Assembly (NCBI GenBank): GCA_945897075.1
Contig: CAMDEX010000018.1
Span: forward strand, 1-43,029
Source: Litorilinea aerophila
Lineage (GTDB): Bacteria > Chloroflexota > Anaerolineae > Caldilineales > Caldilineaceae
Reading direction: 5' to 3'
Length of the DNA stretch: 43,029 nt
The translations under genes and the position numbers were made by a program. Of this stretch, positions 6,858-14,505 are shown in pieces. Under the pieces are notes generated by a model that searched no databases, was not told the DNA's origin, and was given only the letters and a program-made list of their open reading frames with translations. Each line of letters begins with the position of its first letter. Within the stretch, counting starts at the first letter, position 1.

Positions 6858-9398
6858 TCAAATCGACAAGGCTATTTCGATCGCCTCTTCCGGGCTGAGT
6901 AGGTGCCCCGCTTGTGCATGGTGGGCATATTCTTCGACACTAAGTTGGTCGAGTGTGGCCGCCACATTACGCATATATTCGACCTCCTCCACCGGGTCGA
7001 GATGACTTTGTAGCTGGCAAAGCAGCGCTTGACCAGCGCCAAAGAGCTGAGCGGCCTGCTCAGGCATGCGCTGCGCAGAGGCCACGCCGCCTAAGCCCAG
7101 TAGACACATAGCAACGTTTTCGTGATTCGGCAATTGCCGACCCAGTCGCAAACTTTCGACAAAGCAATGGCGGGCCCGGGCTGGGTCGTGTTGGTGAAGG
7201 GCCACATGGCCTAAGTTGTGGTATAACCACATCGTGCGTAATCGCTGCCCTAATTCCTGGGCCAGAGTAATCCCTTCCTGGTAATAGGCCTCGGCTTGCG
7301 TATACTGTTCGAGGACCCGCGCCAATTCACCCAGAATTGTCAGTGAGTAAGTGAGCACCGTCCTATTGTTGCTTGCACGTGCAGACTCCAGGGCGTGTGG
7401 CGCTGCACGCTCGGCATGTTCATACGCTTGTTGCCCCATCCATGTGTTGACCAATAGATTTAGGGTATAGGCAACCTGATAGAGGTCATCAACTGCCTGG
7501 GCACAGACAAGGCTTTGGTTGAGCAACTGCTGGGCTGTTTCATAATTCCTTTGGCGATTGTGCAATCGGCCCAGGGCGAAATAGCTCTCGGCCAACCCTT
7601 GCTGGTTGCCCAGAGTTTGGTACAAAGCCACGCTCTGTTCAAATAGGGGTTCCGATTGTTGGAAGTTACCCTGGGCATAGAGCGTAGCGCCCAGGGCGTA
7701 AAGGAGTTGGGCGCGCAACGCTTCAGGCAAACTTTGTCCCTTGTGCAAGGCTTGATACAACCAGTAATGCCCTTTGGTCAGATGGCCGGTTGTGATCCAA
7801 AAGCTCCCCAGCGCTGTGGCCAAGCGCACGCCCATCAGCACTCCGGCATCTTCTGCGCCTGGCGCGGCTCTTTGGGGATGCTGGGGATCAGCCAACGTCC
7901 AGTGCAATGCAGCCTCAATATTGTCTTCTTCCCTCTCCAGTTCACTGACCAAATTCGGTTGGTCAGCGCCCTTGAGTGCAATCGCAGTCGTTTCAGCCAA
8001 CTCTACATAATAGACAGCATGGGCGTGGCGGGTTTGATCTTCTTCCACAGGGTCGCGACTCAAATGCTCGCCGGCAAATTGGCGCACCAACTCGTGAATA
8101 TCGAACCGCCCTTCGGCATTGCGCCGCAGAAGGGATTTGGCGACAAGATTGGCAAGCACCGGCAATGTCGCCTGGGCAATGGCTGTCGCCGCCTCGCGCT
8201 GAAAGCCGCCACGAAAGACAGCCAGCCGCCGCAACACCTTACGCTCTTGCTCACTGAGTAGCCGCCACGAATAATCAAAGGTCGCGCGCATGCTGCGTTG
8301 CCGAGTGGGCAGATCACGCCCGGTAGCACTCAGAAAATCCAAGTTGCGTTCGATCTCATCGGCAATCTCATCACAGGAAAGGGTATAGACCCAATTCGCG
8401 GCCAATTCCAACGCCAACGGCATCCCACCCACCAGACGGCAAATCCGTTCGACCGCCGCCTGGTGCGTCGGCGTGAGGGTAAAAGAATGTTGGACGCGCT
8501 GCGCCCGTTCGGCAAAGAGGGTCACGGCCACCGGCTCCGCCAATGCTTGAAGCTCAAAGACCCATTCGCTTTGCAGGCCCAACCGTTCACGCGAGGTGAC
8601 TATCAATTTGACCGATGGGGCCCCATGCAGGATTGCCACCAGCAGATCGACGCCGGCCACTAGATGCTCCAAATTATCCAGCACCAATAAGAGCTGCTTT
8701 TCCCGCAAATAGGTCAGCAGTTGGGTTTGTGGATCAGCCGTGTCAGCAAAAGAGAGAGCAAGCGTATGGGCAATCGTTGTCGCCATAAATTCGGGTGAAG
8801 TGACGCCGGCGAAGGAGACAAAGTAGATGCCATCGTTGAATTGCAGACTTGTGATTCTTGATTCTTGATGCAACGGTGAGCCATCTTCAGAATCAGAAAT
8901 CGAAAATCCAGACTCTGAAATGGTTTGGGCGACGGCAATGGCGAGGCGGGTTTTGCCGATGCCGCCGGGGCCGACGAGGGTAAGCAGGTTACAGGCCGGG
9001 TTGGCGAGCATCCGTTGCACCGCGGCGATTTCAGCTTCACGCCCAAAGAAGGGGGTGACTTGGGGTGGCAAAGATGTGCGATGAAGCGGGGCTGGTGATG
9101 TAGTCGGCAACGGGGTAGCGAGCGGCGAGCGGGCTGGCGGGAGCGCCGTTGTTTTCACCAGGGCTGGACGCCGTTCATCGCGAGCATAGGCGACAAAGGC
9201 TTCCTGCTCTTCCAGGGGCACACCCATGGCCGCCGCCAACAAGAGCGCTAACTCGCGCGAAGGCATTAACACCCCCGACTCGATTTTGCGCAAGCTGGAG
9301 AGTGAACAGGCAGCCCGCGCCGCCATCTCTCGTTGCGTCAACCCCAGCACGCGCCGTCGCTCTTTCATCCACAGACCAAAGGATAGGGGTTCTTGCAC
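6858..9398 (-). CDS. HTH (XRE) - NB-ARC ATPase - TPR signal-transduction regulator
   Basis: An 846-residue regulator. A Cro/C1-type helix-turn-helix fills about 5-70 (LGLTQREMAARAACSLSSLRKIE). A Pro/Ala/Thr linker leads to an NB-ARC/STAND ATPase that begins TPFFGRE. Walker A is GPGGIGKT (143-150) and Walker B is LLLVLDNLEH (236-245), followed by a TSRERLGL sensor and a GMPLALELAANW motif. The C-terminal half is TPR repeats (for example LYALGATLYAQGNFQQSEPLFEQS and later copies). STAND proteins of this layout act as ligand- or partner-gated transcription switches. I chose the GTG at 9398 because AGGAG lies 5 bases before it; an ATG 18 bases upstream (9416) has no ribosome site. An unusual insert after the P-loop helix is listed separately. 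The target genes are unknown. Confidence 0.88.
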   Translation of the reverse strand: MQEPLSFGLWMKERRRVLGLTQREMAARAACSLSSLRKIESGVLMPSRELALLLAAAMGVPLEEQEAFVAYARDERRPALVKTTALPPARSPLATPLPTTSPAPLHRTSLPPQVTPFFGREAEIAAVQRMLANPACNLLTLVGPGGIGKTRLAIAVAQTISESGFSISDSEDGSPLHQESRITSLQFNDGIYFVSFAGVTSPEFMATTIAHTLALSFADTADPQTQLLTYLREKQLLLVLDNLEHLVAGVDLLVAILHGAPSVKLIVTSRERLGLQSEWVFELQALAEPVAVTLFAERAQRVQHSFTLTPTHQAAVERICRLVGGMPLALELAANWVYTLSCDEIADEIERNLDFLSATGRDLPTRQRSMRATFDYSWRLLSEQERKVLRRLAVFRGGFQREAATAIAQATLPVLANLVAKSLLRRNAEGRFDIHELVRQFAGEHLSRDPVEEDQTRHAHAVYYVELAETTAIALKGADQPNLVSELEREEDNIEAALHWTLADPQHPQRAAPGAEDAGVLMGVRLATALGSFWITTGHLTKGHYWLYQALHKGQSLPEALRAQLLYALGATLYAQGNFQQSEPLFEQSVALYQTLGNQQGLAESYFALGRLHNRQRNYETAQQLLNQSLVCAQAVDDLYQVAYTLNLLVNTWMGQQAYEHAERAAPHALESARASNNRTVLTYSLTILGELARVLEQYTQAEAYYQEGITLAQELGQRLRTMWLYHNLGHVALHQHDPARARHCFVESLRLGRQLPNHENVAMCLLGLGGVASAQRMPEQAAQLFGAGQALLCQLQSHLDPVEEVEYMRNVAATLDQLSVEEYAHHAQAGHLLSPEEAIEIALSI
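8844..8918 (-). repeat. Repeat-derived insertion inside the NB-ARC domain
   Basis: Between the P-loop helix (AIAVAQTI) and the next strand (DGIYFVS) the protein has about 25 extra residues (SESGFSISDSEDGSPLHQES and following). The DNA here is low-complexity: tandem GATTCTT units on the plus strand, and CAGAATCAGAAATCGAAAATC. Such AATCAGAAATCGAAAATC strings are typical of intergenic repeats in these genomes. The length keeps the reading frame. Confidence 0.6.
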
Positions 9399-9495
9399 AG
9401 GGACTCCTGAAGTCATTTCTGCAATGCGTTTCGGATAGATTGAAAGTGATGGTTATGGATGGATCACACTGTTCATCGGGTGATCCCAGGGTGGT

Positions 9496-9550
9496 GTGAC
9501 ATCTCTCTGCGACATTGTACCATGTCGCGACCAGCACGGTGACATGTCAC
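9496..9550. promoter_or_regulatory. Cluster of GTGACAT-type palindromes, candidate operator
   Basis: Half-sites G(T/C)GACAT occur at 9496-9502, 9509-9515 and 9539-9545, with opposing ATGTC(G/A)C at 9522-9528 and 9544-9550. They form one spaced palindrome (GCGACAT-6-ATGTCGC, 9509-9528) and one perfect 12-mer (GTGACATGTCAC, 9539-9550). The cluster is about 100 bases upstream of the regulator start and 350 upstream of the divergent metalloprotease. A role as operator for the HTH regulator is inference. Confidence 0.5.
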
Positions 9551-9626
9551 TCATGATGGCACTGAGTGCCATACCCAAACGGCCAAATTGATGGTTTACT
9601 GGGCACGAGCAACAGCAGAATCCATT

Positions 9627-9723
9627 CTATAGTTTTACAGGTAATCATTTTCCATCTCTCTCTGGGGAATTATGCGAGCTACCAGAGAGAAGGCCGAGAA
9701 AATCTTTATCTGTAAAACTATAG
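9627..9723. repeat. 97-bp MITE-like hairpin with 14-bp terminal inverted repeats
   Basis: CTATAGTTTTACAG (9627-9640) is matched by its exact complement at 9710-9723. Inside, TCTCTCTGG (9656-9664) pairs with CCAGAGAGA (9682-9690), and ATTTTC pairs with GAAAAT, so almost the whole element folds into one long imperfect stem. No target duplication was seen. The remainder of the gap between regulator and protease shows no gene. Confidence 0.65.
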
Positions 9724-9899
9724 CAAGGGCGGGCGCAGAGAGATTCGCAGCTTTACAGCGCGCAGCCATTCACACGCATTGTGGAGGTGACTGTACTGCT
9801 GGCAACGCTTGAATCCTACCCCCAACGCTCGCCGATTTATCCACACAGATGTTCCCTACATGCCGTTTTCGTTCTTTTTTCGCAGAAAGGTTGGTCCCT

Positions 9900-12800
9900 A
9901 TGTACACCAGACAGAAGAGTCAAAGAAGTGGATTTCCTTCGTTTCAATCCAGGCGGAGGATTCTGTCGATTCTTCTCACCCTCTCTATTTTGCTTGGAAT
10001 GCTGCCGATCGGCGCGGCCCAGGCCCACGAGCCTGTCATCTTTGGGCCGGACGGCAAGCCGCTGGTAGCAGGCGGTCAGAGCGAAGGCGTCAGCCCAATG
10101 GGTACGGAAATACCGACGATTGTCGGAGAGGTGATTGCAGCCGACCGCGCTGGGCGCGCCGCGGACGACGACGACCCCTGCTTTGATGTCTCCGGCGTGA
10201 TTGGACGGGTGGAGCGCACACCCACCAGCGCGGGCACGTATCTGGCCGACACGCTCGTGCCGGTACGCTTTGCGCTCTTGGAATTGCGCGAGGAAGACCC
10301 CATCTCGGATGACTCTTATGGCGAGGTCTACACCGGAGCAGATGGCCGCTACTCCTTCCACTTTTGCGACGATGACGGCATCGGCGGTGGAGCGCTGGAA
10401 CTCTACTTGCGGCTGTACGCCCGGGTATTTGATCCAGCTACGGAGCACGAAGTCGCCTATGTAACAGACATCAGTTACGTTGACGATATCTACGAATTTA
10501 ACTCATCCATCTTTGGCAACGAGGACGGCGGCACCTTCCCGATTGATATGGTATTAGATGTCGATCAGAGCGGGGTGTTCAACATCGCCGATGCTATTTA
10601 CGATGCATGGGATTTTTTCAATCAGAGTGGGGGAATCTCCGGGGAAGACGGCAAACTCGATCTGACGGCAGACATCCAGTGGGAGGCAGGCTACAATGAA
10701 CCGCCGCGGAGTAGCTACTATTACGGCGCATGGGATGAGATCACTGTAAGCGGTGGGGCAAGTCCGGACACTTGGGACGAGTCGCCAATCATACATGAAT
10801 ACGGCCACTTTATTCAAGACAAGTATTCGTGTGATGATTCGCCGGGCGGTGCCCACAGCTTCAACGAAATTTTGGGCGACCAGGAGTTTGCCTGGAGCGA
10901 AGGAATCAACAACTATTTCCAGGGTGCAGTGCGTGCAGGCATGGGCTATCCAGAGGCGAACTTCTATATTGATGGCAACGGCACTGACCTGGAAACCTGG
11001 CACAGCCGCTTCATTACATCTACGGTAGGGCCTGCGCCTGGGACTGTGATCACAACCTCGCTTGCCTCGCCATTCAACGAAATGGCTATCGCAGCAATGT
11101 TCTGGGACCTGCTCGACGCGGTTGATGACGGGCAGGATCGGGTCGGGTTCGACCATTCCGTCATCCAGGAAGTTTATACTGACGATGAATTTGTACATTG
11201 GGGTTCCGAGGACTGCACTGTTCCCGCATACTTTCGGGCCTGGCAGGCGTTGAAAAAACAGGCGGACACAGACGTTGCCGCGGTGATTGTGCAAAATACG
11301 GGCGTCGGCAACCCATTCACCACCAGCGCGGTCAGCGCCGCCAGCGGAGACGGCGAAGCCTCGGCCTTCAGCTTCTCCAATCTGGCCACCGATGCCAAAT
11401 CCAGCACCTACCAGTGGTGGAAACATCTGGTGTTGATCAGCGATGTGAGCAAAAGTATGGCCGGGACGAAGCTCAATGCCGTCAAGACCGTTCTGACCGA
11501 ACAGGTCAGCGACATTGCCCAGAATAGCACAAGAGGCACAGAGTTCAGCCTTTACAGCTTTGACAACACAAAGACGACCAACAATGCGCTGCTGGCAGGC
11601 AAATTCTATCCTGAGTTGGTGACGCCCAGTATCAACAGCCTGGCCGCCAACAGCGCCAACGATCCCAACTGCCCGGTAGAGTCCCTGCGTGCCATGTCCC
11701 AGGCCATCGGGCCGAAGGTAAAGGGCGACGCCTGGCTCTTTACCGATGGCGATGCCACGCAGACCGTAAGCGCCGAGACGCTGATCAAAGCGCTGAACAG
11801 CCGCCAGATACGGGGTTCCTTTGCCGTGATGGGCAACTGCAACTCGGCCACGCCCAATCCTCGAAATGTAAGCGGTGCGGCTCAGAATTATCTGGGCCTG
11901 GGGGCCAACGCCAGCCAACCCAGCGGTATTGTGCCCTATCTGGTCACAGCTTTGGGCAGCGGCGGTCAATTTCTCTTTGTGGACGAGAGCCAGACCGAGG
12001 CTGCTGCCGACATCCTGCGTGCCCAGCTCAGCCACAGCGCAGGTGCAGGCCGCTGGAGCGATTATGTCAGCAACAACGCGACTTATCTCTACGACAAGCT
12101 CAATTCCTGGGAATATAGCTGGATCGACACCAGCCCGGCCGCAGGCGGAACCAACAGAGGAGTGCCTAATCCCTCGGTCGCTGTACCTCTCTCTGGCACC
12201 TTTTCTTTCTATGGCGCAAACGAGAGTATTGCCCAGGTCAACCGCAACGGCTATCTGACCTTTGGAGCCATCCCGCTGACCAACTCACCGAACAACTCGG
12301 CCATTCCCTCTCCATTTGTGCCGCCCAGTAGCGCGCTTTACGTTTTGTGGGATGAACTCTTTTGGATCAATCCACCCAACCTGGCCGCAGCCAATACACC
12401 GAACAGCATAGATGCCGATGCCGTAGCCGTCTCCACCAAGAGTCAGGGTGATTGGTATGCAATCAGTACCATCGGCAACAGCTCAGGCAGCGGGATTCTC
12501 GAGAGATCCTATCAAATTCTCCTCAACGCCAAAACCGGTGAGATTCGCTTCCAATATAAAGAGGGCATCGATTCATCCAGCGCAACGATTGGCCTGGAGA
12601 ACACTTTGGGAACAGTCGGCACCCAAGTCAGTTTCAATGACATCAACGGGGCCAAGAACAATATGGGCTACAAGTTCACGCCGGCTCCCGTCCAGCCTAG
12701 CAAGATCTACACCGTCTCGGTGGACGGGTTAACCAGCAGCGTCGGTTTCCTGCTCACTGGCTACAGCGGCAACTTTGCCCCTCTGGCTGTGCGCGCACCT

Positions 12801-14306
12801 GACAATACACTGATAAGCTGCCTCGACTCAGCCAATGTCCAGTGCATCACAGCGGGTCTGGTCCAATACGTGCAGGTGAAGGTCAACGGGCGCAAAGGCA
12901 ATTGGAAAGCGACTGTCGCGCCGGGCAACAGTGGCGCGGGCACATTCTCCTTCAGCGCGATTGGCGCCAGCTCTGTCAACGCCAGCAGCGGCAGCAACCG
13001 CAACCTGTCCGTCGGCCCCCAATTCATCGAAGTAAATCTGGACAACGACGGCCAGACGGTGACCCGCTCCCTGGCGGCGAACCAGCTGACCGGCTGGTTT
13101 ACCACCGTCGACGGGCAGCCATTCGGCGGCAGTTTCACCCTTTATGACGACGGAATGCACAATGACAGAGGCCCAGATGACGGTCGTTTCGGTTCGGATG
13201 GCTATACACCGCCTGGCCCGGGCGCGGCCTATCTGTGGGTGCAAGGCACGCTGAACGGGGAACCCTTCATCCGCACCGATTCGACACCCTTCAACTTCCA
13301 GCCTCTGGAAGTCACCTCTCTGGGCGACAGCGCCAACTACGGAGATATCTCCTATCTCACCTTCAGCATCAAGAACGCCGACACGGCTGCCCACTGCTTC
13401 AACCGCTCCACGGAAGTTCCCAGTGGGTGGACTTATGACTGGAAGATGTCCGCCTTTGAGACCAACTTTGGCCTCTGTATGGCAGCCGGGGCCACAGTGA
13501 CCCGCACTCTGGAGGTCAAGATGGCGGCTACATCCCCCAACGACCTGCCCAGTAGCGCGACAGGTGATGTAATTGTCACTTTCATCGAGAAGGAAGAGGG
13601 CACAATCAGCGACAGCGCCACGGCTTCTGTCACTCGCCGTCGCACGCCGGCTTACATCGTACTGGACAACCGCAACTCTGCGGGCAATCTACGCCCCAAC
13701 GGCACCGACACCGCGGCGATGAAGATTCAGGCATTTGACGATCAGATGGTCAGTGTGGCCGAGGGTACGCCAGTTACGATTACAACTTCGATGGGCGTCA
13801 TCTCGCCCACCCACGCCTCGATCCAGAAGGGCAAGGTAGACGCGCTCTTCACTGCACCGCTCACGCCCGGCACGGCGCTGATTTCGATTGCTGTGGCCCA
13901 ACTTTCCATGACCACCACTCTGGAGATTGCCGCGCCGCTCCCGAATCAGCTAACGCTGGTCAGCGCAATGAGCGTCCTCTCGCCCACGGACCAGACGACA
14001 CCGCTGACCGTCACCGTCAGCGACAAATGGGGTGATCCGGCGGTGGGTCTGGCCGTGCGTCTGAGTGTCTCCGGCGATGGGGAGCAAGGCACAATCGACG
14101 GAGCGGAGGTCATCACCGGCACAACGAACAGCACCGGGCAGATCGTCGCTACATTCGACCGAGGCAGCGCTGTGGGCGAGGCGATTGTCACCGCCGCTCT
14201 GATGATCGAGCAGGACGGCCAGATGCAGCCGTCGCTCAGCGATAAGAAAACGATTCAGATGTTGGCGGAAATCCGCAGCCTCTTCCTGCCGCAGATCAAC
14301 CGGTAA
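9900..14306 (+). CDS. Large secreted HExxH metalloprotease with von Willebrand A domain and Ig-like repeats
   Basis: A 1468-residue exported protein. I start it at ATG 9900, which has GAAAGG about 10 bases upstream and begins a signal peptide (basic MYTRQKSQRS, then ILSILLTLSILLGMLPIGAAQA); the frame is open further up. After a carboxypeptidase-regulatory-like region comes a zinc-protease motif HEYGH at 299-303. EFAWSEGINNYF follows, whose SEG glutamate is the likely third zinc ligand. Residues about 507-700 resemble a von Willebrand A domain with the metal-site motif DVSKS (D515, S517, S519). Further regions look like a PPC-type domain and an invasin-like Big_1 domain near the C-terminus (LTVTVSDKWGDPAVGLAVRLSV). 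It ends LFLPQINR, a motif shared with other exported proteins here. It probably degrades or binds external polymers; the substrate is unknown. Confidence 0.82.
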   Translation: MYTRQKSQRSGFPSFQSRRRILSILLTLSILLGMLPIGAAQAHEPVIFGPDGKPLVAGGQSEGVSPMGTEIPTIVGEVIAADRAGRAADDDDPCFDVSGVIGRVERTPTSAGTYLADTLVPVRFALLELREEDPISDDSYGEVYTGADGRYSFHFCDDDGIGGGALELYLRLYARVFDPATEHEVAYVTDISYVDDIYEFNSSIFGNEDGGTFPIDMVLDVDQSGVFNIADAIYDAWDFFNQSGGISGEDGKLDLTADIQWEAGYNEPPRSSYYYGAWDEITVSGGASPDTWDESPIIHEYGHFIQDKYSCDDSPGGAHSFNEILGDQEFAWSEGINNYFQGAVRAGMGYPEANFYIDGNGTDLETWHSRFITSTVGPAPGTVITTSLASPFNEMAIAAMFWDLLDAVDDGQDRVGFDHSVIQEVYTDDEFVHWGSEDCTVPAYFRAWQALKKQADTDVAAVIVQNTGVGNPFTTSAVSAASGDGEASAFSFSNLATDAKSSTYQWWKHLVLISDVSKSMAGTKLNAVKTVLTEQVSDIAQNSTRGTEFSLYSFDNTKTTNNALLAGKFYPELVTPSINSLAANSANDPNCPVESLRAMSQAIGPKVKGDAWLFTDGDATQTVSAETLIKALNSRQIRGSFAVMGNCNSATPNPRNVSGAAQNYLGLGANASQPSGIVPYLVTALGSGGQFLFVDESQTEAAADILRAQLSHSAGAGRWSDYVSNNATYLYDKLNSWEYSWIDTSPAAGGTNRGVPNPSVAVPLSGTFSFYGANESIAQVNRNGYLTFGAIPLTNSPNNSAIPSPFVPPSSALYVLWDELFWINPPNLAAANTPNSIDADAVAVSTKSQGDWYAISTIGNSSGSGILERSYQILLNAKTGEIRFQYKEGIDSSSATIGLENTLGTVGTQVSFNDINGAKNNMGYKFTPAPVQPSKIYTVSVDGLTSSVGFLLTGYSGNFAPLAVRAPDNTLISCLDSANVQCITAGLVQYVQVKVNGRKGNWKATVAPGNSGAGTFSFSAIGASSVNASSGSNRNLSVGPQFIEVNLDNDGQTVTRSLAANQLTGWFTTVDGQPFGGSFTLYDDGMHNDRGPDDGRFGSDGYTPPGPGAAYLWVQGTLNGEPFIRTDSTPFNFQPLEVTSLGDSANYGDISYLTFSIKNADTAAHCFNRSTEVPSGWTYDWKMSAFETNFGLCMAAGATVTRTLEVKMAATSPNDLPSSATGDVIVTFIEKEEGTISDSATASVTRRRTPAYIVLDNRNSAGNLRPNGTDTAAMKIQAFDDQMVSVAEGTPVTITTSMGVISPTHASIQKGKVDALFTAPLTPGTALISIAVAQLSMTTTLEIAAPLPNQLTLVSAMSVLSPTDQTTPLTVTVSDKWGDPAVGLAVRLSVSGDGEQGTIDGAEVITGTTNSTGQIVATFDRGSAVGEAIVTAALMIEQDGQMQPSLSDKKTIQMLAEIRSLFLPQINR

Positions 14307-14340
14307 GGGAAGATACGGGCAAAGGTCACAGGATATGTGA

Positions 14341-14400
14341 TAGGTGGTGCGTGGTGCGTGAACTGGTAGTGATACCGGTACACGTACTACGCACCACCCA
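14341..14400. repeat. 60-bp imperfect hairpin repeat
   Basis: The left arm 14341-14360 (TAGGTGGTGCGTGGTGCGTG) pairs with 14381-14400 at 17 of 20 positions. The inner ACTGGTA and TACCGGT also pair around a 4-base loop. It lies in the convergent gap between the metalloprotease and the FAD oxidase. The short tandem GTGGTGC units mark it as another dispersed repeat. Confidence 0.7.
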
Positions 14401-14420
14401 CCGATGAGGAAATTGGAGCA

Positions 14421-14467
14421 GAAACGAGAAACGTGAGATCGTCGTCCGATCTCACGTTTCTCGTTTC
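14421..14467. terminator. 21-bp perfect hairpin between convergent genes
   Basis: 14421-14441 (arm AAACGAGAAACGTGAGATCG plus a preceding G) is the exact complement of 14447-14467, with loop TCGTC. The stem contains A-rich and T-rich ends rather than a separate T-tract. It sits 115 bases after the metalloprotease stop and 39 bases from the stop of the FAD oxidase, where a bidirectional terminator would be expected. It could also be a dispersed repeat with no termination role. Confidence 0.5.
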
Positions 14468-14505
14468 ACCTTTCTGCTTGAAAAACCACCCTCTCAGCAA
14501 TCCGT

